Positions 32,396 to 44,319 of a stretch of 64,000 nucleotides of DNA are shown piece by piece. The stretch is from Tanytarsus gracilentus. Lineage: Eukaryota; Arthropoda; Insecta; Diptera; Chironomidae. Each line of letters opens with the position of its first letter. Position 1 is the first letter of the stretch. The stretch covers positions 124,001 to 188,000 of the forward strand of contig JAXRKN010000021.1 of NCBI GenBank assembly GCA_038502055.1. The letters are read 5' to 3'. The notes beneath the pieces were generated by a model. That model made no database searches, had not been told where the DNA came from, and saw only the letters and a list, made by a program, of their open reading frames with translations. Both the position numbers and the translations under genes were made by a program.

Positions 32396-35300
32396 ATGGA
32401 TATTAGCGATGGATTAAAAAAATGTTCCAATGACAAAGAGCTTTATAAATTCATCTTTAAAATTCGCACAAAATCCATCAACAATGAGGCTGCAATCGTA
32501 AGTTTTTTTATTTTTTTCCTTTCATGTTTAAATTTTTTCATAAAGGCGTCTTAATTTTAAAAAGCGCATGTGTGTGTATGGGTGACGGCATAGTTTTTAT
32601 TTCTGTTCTAGAAAGCTTTTCCATTTTCTAGAACGCCTGTGAAAAAAAAAATTAAATATCCCAGGAAAAAGTGGAAATTTGAATGGAAAACTCATCATGG
32701 ATGCCAAAATTTTTTTTATTTTCCATTCAAATTTCCACTTTTCTCCAGGATATTTAATTTTTTTTTTCACAGGCGTTCTAAAAAATGGAAAAGCTTTCTA
32801 GAACAGAAATAAAAACTATGCCGTTCACCCATGCGATTTTTAAAATTTTATCAACTCGCACATGAATAATTGAATGTTAATCTTTTATGACTTTTTAGGA
32901 AAAATTCTCAATAAATGGCGTAAAAGCATTGTCATTGCTTCTTAGTGATAGAATTAAAAAAAAAACGAGTGGAATGAATGAGAAAATTCTCGAGACACTT
33001 TTATCGATTCTTGGCAATTGCACGTGCTACAATAAAAATGCAGCTCTCCAAGTAAGTTAGAAAATATTCAGGATTCAATTCCATTAAAAAACTCCATCAA
33101 CATATTACTAAAATCCATTTTATTTTTAGGCATACGAAGCCAACATTGCTGACACACTGATTTGCATCTTTAACAATTCCGATAATCCATCGATAAAATC
33201 TAAAGTGTGTCGTCTAATCGGAAACCTCGCGCAGACTGATAAAATATCAGCTAGTCTCCAAAGCGTAGGAGTTGCTCTCAATCTCTCTAATTGTACCGCC
33301 GAAAATATCGATTCATCGAAAGTTTTCACCATGGCCATTCGAGCGATGAGAATCATGTGGAATTTAAAAAGATTCAGACATCAAATTTTGTCATATGGAA
33401 CGATTTTCAAAATTATAATGTGTCTCCATGAACTCCTCTATGATCCATCTAGTTGCGATAATGTCGAAGAAGAGGAAGAAGACCCGAGATTTGTGATATT
33501 AAGAAAGCCGAATGGTGAACCAGATCGTAGAATTTCAAAAGAGAAATTACAGAAAATTATCGAAAGTCAAAAGAATTCGATGGTTCAATTTAACTATGAT
33601 ATCTGGCCGACTGAAAAGAAGAAAAAAGTGGAGTTTAGTGTGAAATATGAAGATAAAGAGAGTCTCGAAGTGATTAATGGAATTTTAAAGTTCATTTTGA
33701 CAATCGTAAACTCATCACTGCTCCAAGTCGCAGCAAGTCTGAATGGAATAGGAATTAAACTTTTTCTCTTTCTCACGGGAGAGGTAAAGTTTCGTACGAT
33801 GGCTCTAAAGATTTTATCAAGTTTTGCCTACAACACAACCACCATCGAATATTTGAAGGACGTCAGCGTCGAGATTTGTAATTTGTTCGTGAAAAATTCA
33901 AACACGATCGCCGCAAATGATTTAAAGAATTCACTAGCAATTATCTGTTTATTATCGGAAAATGTAAGCACGAGATTAATAATGCGTCACTCGGGAATGT
34001 TTAAAACTTTACTTGAGATCGCTCTAAATACAAAATTAGAAGAAGAATTAAATTTAATAATTTATGCGTTCTGTCAGTATAAATACGATGAAGCTGCACT
34101 CGAAGAGCTCGTGAGGCTCAACTTAGTGAATGTGCTGATTAAAATTGCATCTAATTTAATTGCCAAAATGAACATTGACCACATAACGATTGGATGTGCT
34201 CAAACTCGAAAAAGACACGCAACTGAAGCTTTAAACATACCGCACCTTCTAAAGTTTCCTTGTTACGAGAGTAGTCATCGTCCAGCATCACCTATTGCGT
34301 CTCCCAGATCAACCGCCTATGGAGGAAGTTTTAATCAAATGAGTCCAACGACCAGCGGTTATTCACCCTTTAATTCGCCAGTTAGATGCTATCACGACTA
34401 TGATTCTGACTCCAATCAATACTCACCAGTTTGCAGCGATAACGAAGAAGACTTAGATCGAATGGAAGCGAAAGTTTTAGAGATAATTGACAGGAAAAGT
34501 GCTGTTGATGGAGAATTTCAAAATAAAATTAAAGATTTGACCCTTCAACAATCAAAAGATAAGAGTAAAATTTTAAAATCTCAAAGTCAACCTGTAAGCA
34601 TGGGCGATTATGCTCACACGTCTAAGTCAAAGATTGAAAAGACTGACGACGAGAGACTTAAAGATGTGCTTGAGGAAGCTGAACCTGTTCAACCCGTGAA
34701 AGATGACTTTGACATATTAGATTTTATTTATAATAACGAGGAAGTTGGAAAAAGCACTGAAGACGTTAAAAAGGAATTAACATCTGAAGAGAAATCAAAA
34801 TCGAATATAAAAAACAAAAAAATTAAAAGATCTAAAAAATCTCGTAGAGGTAAAAATTGTCAATTTCAACAAGAAATTACATTTTATAACTTTGTTCATT
34901 TTAGTGTCCGACAAAGCAGTTAACGAAGAATTTTTCAATGATCAAAGTGACAATGAAGACACAAAACCCAACGACTTTTCAAAATCATCTAAACCTCAGA
35001 CACTGCAGGAAATCGAAGACGATAAACTTTCATTCATTATTTTCCTTCTATGGAGAGCGTCACTAAAGTACAGCAACGCTCCGGCTTTCGTTCAACCGGA
35101 AAATCTACAGACTTTGATTAGAATTTGTCGAATCGAGCATAAAAATCAACATGCAAAGAGCTATAAAATCATTCAAAATGTCGTCGAGCAGACGAGAAAT
35201 TTTGTCGCAATTTTTCAAAAACAAAATTTTGTATTTGACATTTTTTCACTATCGAGAACTGAGAATCATGAAAATTGCTACTCGTGCGATACAATGAAAA

Positions 35301-36178
35301 TGATAAGTCGACAACTTTTAATTGACTTCTCTAAAATCGCTCAAGATTTTGGTCGGGGTGAAATTGTGCGTTTGATGACGGGCGATGAGGAGACGAAGAA
35401 AAAAACTGCCGTAAAACTTTTGTATATTGTTCGATGTCCGGACATGCTTAACAACCTTTTGTTCTACTATAAAGCTCTTGAAATTGTTCTTGATGTGATT
35501 TTTAAAGATGATGAATTATCTGTGCATGCTTGCAATGGACTCACGATCATGGCTGAAAATTTAAATATCAAAATTCCATCGGACGATGAAACTTTATCGA
35601 ATATCATACCTGATGACTTCAAAAGTGTCGAGATACCTCAAAAAAGCACTGATATTATCAAATTTATCGTCAGCGATGGTGAAATTTTTCTCGACAAATC
35701 AATTCTCATGGAGTCGAGTGAGGTCTTCAATTCAATGCTCTCGAGTGATTTTCGTGAGACAAAATTTAATGAAATTAACTTTCCAACTTACACTGTCGAT
35801 GGCATGCAATATTTTTATCAGCTTTTAATCATGCAAAAAAGTGGGGTCAAATCAATAGCACCGAAAGTTGATGACATTGAAGTTCTGCTGCAGTCATTTG
35901 AGCTCTCTAATTTGTACATTATCGACATCCAGCAGCCGCTCTTGAACTTAATTAAAATTGTGATTAATGAAACGAATGTAATGAAGGTGTTTGAGTGGTC
36001 ACTTGAGAATGTCAATCAGGAGCTTTTAATCTCATCGATTTGCTATTTTTTGTGTAGTAAAATTGAGGGTGAAAAAAAATTGAAACTCTTTATTGAAGCC
36101 AATGAATCAAAGTACGGTCAAGAGTGGAGAAAATTAATCATTGACAGCATTAGCATGAAATGTAAAGTTGTAGATTAA
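32396..36178 (+). CDS. ARMC5: Armadillo-repeat and BTB protein, ARMC5-like
   Basis: 1082 residues from exons 32396-32497, 32899-33051, 33130-34849 and 34905-36178. The N-terminal ~330 residues form helical armadillo repeats (L-L-S-I-L-G-N-C-T, V-C-R-L-I-G-N-L-A and similar). A Ser/Pro-rich acidic linker and a second helical block follow. A BTB domain lies near residues 910-1020 (I-K-F-I-V-S-D-G-E-I-F-L-D-K-S-I-L...E-V-F-N-S-M-L). ARM plus C-terminal BTB is the ARMC5 architecture. In mammals ARMC5 is a CUL3 substrate adaptor that ubiquitinates the RNA polymerase II subunit RPB1. Intron 1 (401 bases) contains a large foldback repeat. The ARM region is diverged, so orthology is likely but not certain. 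Confidence 0.8.
32564..32835. repeat. Foldback element: ~270-bp near-perfect inverted repeat
   Basis: Two arms of roughly 115-120 bases, one starting near 32578 (TATGGGTGACGGCATAG) and the other ending near 32832 (CTATGCCGTTCACCCATG), separated by about 25 bases. Both contain CTGTTCTAGAAAGCTTTTCC and the complement, with few mismatches. It lies in intron 1 of the ARMC5-like gene, so the pre-mRNA would form a long hairpin. No clear target duplication; TTTTTAAAA-like bases flank both sides. Confidence 0.92.
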
Positions 36179-36462
36179 GTTTTATGCTATTAAGAAGAAA
36201 AAAATAAAATTTAGATAATTTTTTTTATTGTCGTTAAAAGTCACCATACATGTCTCTTACTATTAAAAATTTTCAGGGCTATTAATAGCAATTGAGTCAT
36301 TTCGCAATCACATGGAAAAAATTATATTATTTGTAACTTTTGGGAAATCAGTAACTGAATAAATAAAACAGCAAAGTTTTGAGAAATATATCAGTGAGTT
36401 TTGAGTTATAAGCTGAACAAGAAGTAAAAAGGAGATTTTTATAAAACCAACTTTTTAAAATA

Positions 36463-37728
36463 ATGATCAACTTAAAAAAGTCAGTTTCGGCTCCTAGACT
36501 TAACATCCAACAAGAATGTAAGAATGTTAAATATTGATTTAACTTTTTTTTACTAATTTCACCATAAATTTTTAACAGTTCAAAATCCCGACTATCTCAC
36601 TCGAAGTCAAATGAACTTTGTCTTCCTTCAAACCCCTCAAATTTGCGATGTGAACGAAAAAATTCGTAAGAGAAGCGATCAAGAGATTCACAAAAGTGGA
36701 GCTTTTAACTCAATGACTCACGGATGCGATTACATTCTCAATCTTGAAGATTATTTCAATAAAAATTCTTACATGCATGCGATTGAGATGCAAATAAATG
36801 ACGGAATTTACAAACCCAAAGAAGATTTTGTCAAAAATTTTAATATTAAATTTGACGTTTCTCGGTCAATTTTAATCTCATTTGAGTCAACGGTAGATAG
36901 TTCGTGCATCATCGTGTGGCGATTCAGAAATTCCGAGAGATTTTTTTGTATTAAAATTAATGATGACGATTGTAAGGAATTTGTCAAAAAATTTCTGAAA
37001 AATTCAATCAAACTTGGACATAACGGTGAGTTATAAAATTTTTATTAATTAATTTTTGTTACATTTTTTATTACATTTTAGGACTTCTTTCGTGTTTCAA
37101 CTTCAACCAGAATTTAAAAATTATTGATGTTAATTTTGACAACCTCGGAGATGTACGACAGTTTAATCTTCTTTTTTTGGCTTCTCTTTCGGGTGACTTA
37201 AAAGCCGTTAAATTTTGTCTTCAAAATAATTTTGACACCGATGAGGAAGTGAATGGTCAAATTCCAGCTGATTTAGCTTACAATATAAGAAATTTTAAAA
37301 TAATTTTGGAACTTTTAAAAGCAAATTCTCCATTTCCAAGAGAATTCAAAATTTCTGACGTGACTGGGGAATTAAAAACATTCGTTGACATTTGCAAAAA
37401 TATACATGAAAATATTAAATGGAACAACAAAGTAAAAGTTAAAGAAATTATCAACCAAAATCCAAATCTGAAACATTTTTATGATCTTGAAAATAATTCA
37501 GCTTTAACTTGTCTCATCACCAACAGAAAATTCAAAATTTATCACGCTTTAGTTAAAAGAGATGTCACGTTTGGACTTCACGAAAACACTGACAAAATTT
37601 TAGGAAACCTTTCGCAAAATAGAATGGACATGTTAAATAAAATAAATAGAAAATTATCAAAAAATATTCTACAAGTTAGTTTTGAGGCTGAGCATCGACC
37701 CAAAAAGTCAAATCAGTGTTGTTTATAA
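36463..37728 (+). CDS. Ankyrin-repeat protein of unknown function
   Basis: 382 residues from exons 36463-36517, 36579-37025 and 37082-37728. The first exon is only 55 bases; its end phase and the acceptor at 36578 match, adding M-I-N-L-K-K-S-V-S-A-P-R before the first long open frame. The N-terminal ~170 residues match no domain I recognise. The middle has two to three ankyrin-like repeats (L-L-F-L-A-S-L-S-G-D-L-K-A-V-K-F-C-L and N-G-Q-I-P-A-D-L-A). The chain ends in Q-C-C-L; the two cysteines might be lipidated, but the spacing does not fit CAAX. Gene begins 284 bases after the ARMC5-like gene, same strand. Confidence 0.8.
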
Positions 37729-37924
37729 ATTTTTAAATTAAAAAAATTTCATCACAGAGAAAAAAAGCCAATGACGAATTTCAGTAAAACCAAAGCGAAA
37801 ACAACTGTCGCGGTTAATTTAAAGCAAGATCGAGCGATTAGTTTATCAAAGTGCGAGCGAACAAATTTATCGAAGCAAACAATTTTCGGGAAGACAAAAA
37901 ATATTTTAAAAAAATCATAAAATC

Positions 37925-37993
37925 ATGGTAGAAAATATCGAAAACATCGAAAGTGAAATGAATCAATTAGTGAACACAGAAAAAGAAAATGAT
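37925..37993 (+). CDS. Possible alternative first coding exon of sphingomyelin synthase
   Basis: ATG at 37925 opens 23 codons (M-V-E-N-I-E-N-I-E...) ending at a strong donor GAT/GTAAGTTG in phase 0. That is the phase needed to join the exon at 39049, so it could replace the 38489 exon and give a 346-residue form. A 49-codon upstream ORF precedes it at 37771-37920. Transcript evidence is needed. Confidence 0.45.
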
Positions 37994-38488
37994 GTAAGTT
38001 GTTTGTAAAATTTTGAAGCGGATTTTATCGGCAATATAAAAAATACTTTGAAGAAAATAAACTTTTATGGTTTGTCAAAAAATTGTCAGTTGGCAAGAAT
38101 AAATAAAGTTTGAGTGTGTTGGATGATGTGTTGGTGGACATTTGAGCAAATTCTAAGAGAATTTTTAATAGAAAATTATAAGATCTAAATTTTAGGATAT
38201 TTGCTTTAAAAATATTTTGAACTTTATTAAAATCATTAGACAAAATTCCAGGACTCGATTTGATTTTCCAAAAAAAACTTTCCCTCCGAGATTTTCTAAC
38301 GTCTTTTTAAAATTCAAATTTCAATCTCGTCGAAAAATTTCTCTCCTCTCTTTTTATCCCCTCGATACATAAAAAGCGCTTATTGTCGCGGCATTTTACA
38401 ATTCTCATAATAAGATAAAAGTGAATCTAGAAAAATTTAGTTTTTAAACATCTCACCCCACCAAGATCTGAACACACAACCAACAAAA

Positions 38489-41400
38489 ATGGATATAGTC
38501 GGCAAAAATCTCTTTCGTAAAATGCAATACGAGGTGAGTTTAGAATCGTCAGTGGCAGAGTGACAATCGTGTCAGAAAGAACTTTTCTCTCATCTTAAAA
38601 AATATAAATTTTATTTATGCTTAAGAAATTCTTGAAAGATTCGATAAGCTTGACTTACTTACAAGAGAGATTTGAGTGACTTTTATGTGAACTTATTAGT
38701 TCGGTTGGTTGAAATTCAATCTCAAGAAAGAAGAAGAAACATGAAAATTGTTTTGTGTTTATTGTTTTGGTAAATAGAAGAAGAAAAAAGTGTGTCGTGA
38801 TTTTTTTTTTCGGGGGAGGTCGAGGTGGGGTTTTTGAAGGTTAATCTAAATTAAGGAAAAAAGGAGTTTAAAATAAATAAAAAACGTTAAATTCCTTAAA
38901 AATTAAAAACTCGTAAAAATTTTATATTAATTTAAATTTCTTCGACATTGAACTATTTAAGTCACCCTCAATCGACTTGCCTCAAAAAAACAACCAATCA
39001 ATTATTAATCCATCAATACAACTTAATTAAATTCCCTCCTCCCTCCAGGTTGTTTCGGGCGTCGAAGTGAGAAATGGACACAAGTCTTCGAATAACATTA
39101 CCAACCATTGTGATAACGACATTGTTGACATTTATGAACAGAATCAAACCGGCAGTTCTCATTTGGAAATCGGCAGTAGCTCGACGATGGTTCTCAGTAC
39201 ACAAAATAACAATTTTTATGCAAGCGAGAGATTTAAAGTACTTCTAGGTTGGTTGGTCGTTAGCCTTCGCGTGTGCGGAGCGAGTTTTTTCTCACATCTG
39301 CTAATTTTTTTTCTTCTCTCTTTAAAGCGTTCCTTATTTTAATATTTAGCTTCTTTGTGTCGACTTTAGCCTTAATAGGCGCTCATAACAGGTGAGTTAT
39401 ATACACTTTACGTGCAATATTTAAAAATAAACTCAAATCTCCAGTGTGAAATACGAGCGAGAAGATAATTAGATAGTTATGTGAGGCATAAAGAGAGGAA
39501 AAAGTTTAATTTAATTACTAAAGAGGTGTGAAAAAACTTCTGTAGCGGGCGACGATTGAAATGCATTAATGGAAATAATTATTAGCTAGAGTTAAAGTAA
39601 TTATTTATGGATTAAAATTTGTATTAGCTGCATTTTATGGTTTGTAATTTTTTTTTAAAAATTCCCAAATTCAAACTTGAAACCAGCCAGAATTAATTCA
39701 TTCGCAAATTTCTTATTAACTCTTTTTCGTGATTTTTTGGATGCCTGAGAGCTATCACTTTGTAAAAATACCAATACCAACTCTTTTTCGTGATTTTTAT
39801 CATTTTGGCTTATGTCAAATTAATTTTATGGCGCACTCTTTCTGCTATTAATAGCTTGATGTATGATAAAATGTTCATCATGCAATGCAGTGGAGATGAT
39901 AAGATAAACTAGTTTAATAGCTTTACAAAATTGAAATTTTAGATTGAGTGTGACTCACTTAGAAGCGCCATGGATGGCTGATTACATTTTTTTGCCAACT
40001 CTTTAATTTGGCAGTAAATTAAATTTTTATTGCTCTATTTAAATTTATAATAATTAGAATTTCTTTCATCCCGCTAAATAAATTTTAACCCCTCAAACTT
40101 CAAAAATCTATTGAACTCACTGATCGATTAAACTCACACGAGTATTTGGTCATCGAAATACTTGAAAAAAAATCATTAGAAAACAAAACGTTTTATAATT
40201 TTCAAGAGTTCTTCTTATCTGTTTCTCCCGCTCGTGGGCACTTTTCAGTATGTTTTTCATCTTATCTTCTCGACATTATTATTTGATCGGTACAGAAACA
40301 CTCGAAAGTTGAATCTGTGAAAAATTGAATTTTTTTAGATAAATTCTTGAAAATTTTTATTGAAAAAATATTGATAAATTTTCACTTATATCAATCGACC
40401 TAGAAATATTTTTTTCACTCTCTCAACCTCAATAATTACAAAATTGCATCATAAACTTTATTTTTCCTTCTTTCTCATTCCAGATTGCCTGATAGAGGTG
40501 AGTAAAAAAATTAAAATCGATATTTTAATTACATTCGAAGTCCATCAAGTGCATTTTATAGAAGAAACCCAAGTGTGCATGTTTTGAGATGCGCCACGTG
40601 AATTTGCTTACAAAAAAAAACTATTGAGTAATCTCATCTGCACAAACGTAACTCGACTCGATTAGTTCTACAATTTGTTTTGTTGTTGAATTGCGACACA
40701 GCTTTTAGCGCTAATAGAGAGAATGTGATTGAAGGCCAACCGGCGAATTAAGTGAGGAAATATAATAAGAAACATTGAATGAGGCGAGACGTGATGATTA
40801 GTTGATGTCGAATTGTTTTCGGAATTTTAAAGCGTTAAAAATTATCAGAATTTTTAAAAGCGAAACTTTAGGAGATAAAAAACTGAGATTTTTTTCGTTT
40901 CCGTTAAAATTTTTATCTTTTAAAAATTAAAATTTAATTTTATATTTTTTTTATATAATTTTTCTGACTCCCCAATTTTCACATTAGTAAGTTACGATTT
41001 CATTTTTTTTTATCTATTTTTACGCACACGAAAATAACGTAAAATCACCCAAAATCAGAGTAGAAACGAAAACTCACCGCTTCTATTTTCATTTCCTTCT
41101 AGAATTTCTCAAAATAGCTTGAATGACTGCCTAATGTCGACATGATAGTAACAATTATGAAAAATTGTTTGCTTTTTTGTCAATTTTTTAGGGTGTTGCT
41201 CAAATAGAACTGAAATATTTTTATCACGATGACTTTGAAGTTTTTAGAGTGTGAATTTGAGTAAAAAGTGTTAATATTTTTTTTTCTGGCAAATCGTTTT
41301 GATTTTAATTTGAAGAATTTACATTATCATCAGAGAAATTTTCGCTTGCAATAAATTTCGATTAATAAGAGTCATAAAAATTTATTTTATAAACGAAAGC

Positions 41401-43253
41401 GATTGAAATCAATTGGCAGATAATTGGAGAAGTTTTGACTTTTGGCAACGGTGTCGAGGAGGGAAAAAAAAGAATGAAGAATTAGAAGTTATCGAGAAGA
41501 TTTTTAAAGCATCAAAATAATTTTTAGATCAATTTTTTCAAATAAAATTTTTAAGTTTCAACTTTTGATAAAATTGGATGCGTGTTGACGTAAAAATTGA
41601 TTCAAGACGAAAATCGAAAAAAGATTCATTAATTCTCGTTCTAAAAGTCAAAATCGTGAAGAATTTTTTTTATTAAACGAATACACAAAAACAATTAGAA
41701 CACTTCTGTTTTATTCAAGTTAATTTCATCCAACCATAAAATGAAATACTGAACTTTTAATAATTTATCAAGCAGATACAACTAAATAAAAGGAAAATGT
41801 GTTGTGATAGCGATAATGTTGGTGTTGTAAAATATCTAGAAGTGGAGACTTCAATTGTAGTTTTGATTCTTGCACAGCGGTTCAGAAACTTGGACAAAAA
41901 ATAATAATTTTCTTTTAAATGTCACGAAAAATCGATTCAAGTTCTCAGGAAAAAAATCACGGGAAGGAATAAGAGAAACCGGTTGAAAATAATTGAGGAA
42001 ATGAATTGGTAAAATGCATTTGAAGAGTTAATGGAAAAACGAAGGGAAAAGCACCTTGAAAATTTCAAAATTTCCAAACAACTTTGTTCTTGCCAAACTC
42101 AAAATTCCGCTTAATTTACATATTAGCGTTAGCCACACTCGCGGTTCAAGCAACTCGCTTATTTATTCATTCAGACAGTCGCGTTTATTTTTCACGACCT
42201 ACCCCAAAATGCGCCACTCGAAAATTTCAACGGAAATTTTTCTTCCAACGCGCAAAAAAGATAGAAAATATAAATAGAGTGAAGTGGGGAGTGTTCGTGA
42301 CATCATGATTAAGCGACCCCATATTTTACTTCAGTGTGAGCTGAACTGAGCGATGATAGTTTGGCATGAGTTGAAGAAATTAAGAGAGAAAAATTAAAAA
42401 TTTCTGATTTTTTAATAATTTTTTTAATTCAATTCTTTTCAGATCCACTTCCAGATCTAGTCCTCGACCAATTTTCGTCCGTTGACATGCTCCTCTATGT
42501 GACTGAAGTTCAAATCATCGTAGTCGTTAACATTTGCATCTGCACAATATTTTTCCATAAAAAAAGGTTCAAACTCTCCTAAATCGCATCTAAAAAAGCT
42601 AATTTTATTTATTTTTAGATTGGTTCTTGCCAAACGCAGCTTCCTGCTGTTGTCGCTCCTCTACATTTACCGTGCGCTTACAATGTCGGTGACCGTTTTG
42701 CCTATCGCTAGTCGCACATACTACTGTTCGCCTAAAAAGTCAAATAAATTCACCGATGTGATATTCCGTGCGCTATCTGTCTTCTCAGGTATGGGGCTTT
42801 CAATTAATGGCCAACAAAATTATTGCGGAGACTCAATCTACAGTGGACACACGACAATCCTCTTTTTCGCTTATCTGATTTTAAATGAGTGTAAGATGAA
42901 CTTTTTTATACTTCTTTAATTTTACTTTAAATTCTATTTAATGTTGATTTCTAGATTTACCAAAGAAATTCTTCATTTTGAAAAAACTCGCGCTCATAAA
43001 CGCAATTCTCGGATCCGTTTTTCTCCTCCTATCTCACTCACACTACACAGTCGATGTTGTAATCGCGTACTACATAACCACACGCCTTTTTTGGAGCTAT
43101 CACAGTTTCCTCACCAACTACAACTCTTCAAGTCCCGAATGGTGGTTTCCAATTTTTAAATATTTCGAAAAAAATTCCGCGAGAAATTTCTCCAACGAGT
43201 TCGAAGTTCCTTGGACGAGCTTAAAGCGTCACAGCGAGGAGTCTCAGATATAG
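38489..43253 (+). CDS. Sphingomyelin synthase (SMS1/2-like; ceramide phosphotransferase)
   Basis: Multi-pass Golgi or plasma-membrane enzyme that transfers a phospho-headgroup to ceramide; in flies the product is mainly ceramide phosphoethanolamine. 338 residues from exons 38489-38533, 39049-39247, 39328-39391, 40484-40497, 42443-42566, 42619-42890 and 42955-43253. The LPP-type core is intact: Y-C-G-D-S-I-Y-S-G-H-T with the first His, and S-H-S-H-Y-T-V-D-V-V-I-A-Y-Y-I-T-T-R-L-F-W with the second His and the Asp. The D-P-L-P-D-L-V-L-D-Q block is also typical. No SAM domain, so it is not SMSr. Exon 4 is a 14-nt microexon encoding the end of N-R-L-P-D-R-D. Introns 3 and 4 are 1.1 and 1.9 kb and hold nothing recognisable. 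Confidence 0.92.
40484..40497 (+). other. 14-nt microexon of sphingomyelin synthase
   Basis: ATTGCCTGATAGAG between TTCTCATTCCAG and GTGAGT. Joined to its neighbours it completes A-G-A, gives L-P-D-R and leaves one base for the next exon, matching the conserved R-x-P-D-R-D-P-L-P-D region of the family. Confidence 0.88.
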
Positions 43254-44319
43254 AAAGCAATTAAAAATTTTATTAAACATTACATTTGTGTCAAACACAA
43301 CGCGACTTGATATTTTTTGTGAGTTTTTTTTTTCTACTAAGTGATTCCTAATTTTTTACAATTAAAATTAGTTTAAGATCAACTTAAGATACTGATTTTT
43401 GAGAGAATTTTCATGTTCATGAATTTTTATGACATTTTTAACGGGGAAGAGGAGATTGAATGCGAACTTTTTTTTGTGGTTAATTGAATATTATTTACTT
43501 AGAAATTATTTGAGGCTCGTTTATGAAAAATATATATAAAGAACATCTTTATATAAGAAATATATAAAAATTTGTAATGAGCATTTAAGAAGTAAATAAG
43601 AAAAAAAATCGAAAATACATAAGAAGCTTTTGGATATTTGCAATCAATTTTCTCTCCCTCAAAACTTTCACAATTACATTTGTCAATCTCACACCTACAC
43701 CACTGTGTAATTTCTACACATCGCCCACTCATATTTTTCGCACTTATACAAAAAAAAATTACCTTCGATGTTGTTGAAAATGCTTTTTGTTTCGACATAA
43801 AGGAATATTCTCTAAAAAGTTATAAAATTTATATATACAATTAAAAATAAGAGATGAAACGAATTATTGAAACTAGTTATATACATTTATTATATTTAGA
43901 TGACTTAAAAGATGAGAAAAATTATTAAAAAATTTAATGATGAGCTCGAAGCTTTAGGAAATTAAAAAGATGATTTTATTATTTTTTTTGTAATTTCAGA
44001 GTACATCAATAATTAAAATATTCAATATTGTTCATCAAGCGATGCAAATATTATTTTATGACATTTAAAATTAATTTAATGATTAATTACCATCAGTTTA
44101 AATTAAAAATGAATTGAAAAATGTTAAAATTTATCAATTTTTAGTTAAAAAATTTTCTCACTCACATGCGACATTAAAATCGTATAAAAAACCGTTAAAA
44201 TTTGAATTCAGTTTTCCCTCTTCATGCTTAAAAAAACTCAAACTTACAAAACCCTGCCAAAAAGGATTCAAAGACAATTTTGCTCCTAATCAAAAATTAA
44301 ACATTTTTAATTAATTTCA
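43254..44319. other. Intergenic region with a small cysteine-rich minus-strand ORF
   Basis: About 1.07 kb, strongly AT-rich. On the minus strand near 43737-43620 an open stretch encodes six clustered cysteines (G-R-C-V-E-I-T-Q-W-C-R-C...C-N-C) within 43499-43798, without a convincing signal peptide or splice support. Otherwise empty. Confidence 0.35.

Noticed and set aside
39718..39800. Direct repeat of AACTCTTTTTCGTGATTTTT about 61 bases apart
   Set aside because: Real but short, intronic and without ends typical of a mobile element; not informative alone.
42056..42308. Overlapping plus-strand frames in the long sphingomyelin synthase intron
   Set aside because: Composition is random, no conserved motif, and splice sites on both sides mark the region as intron.
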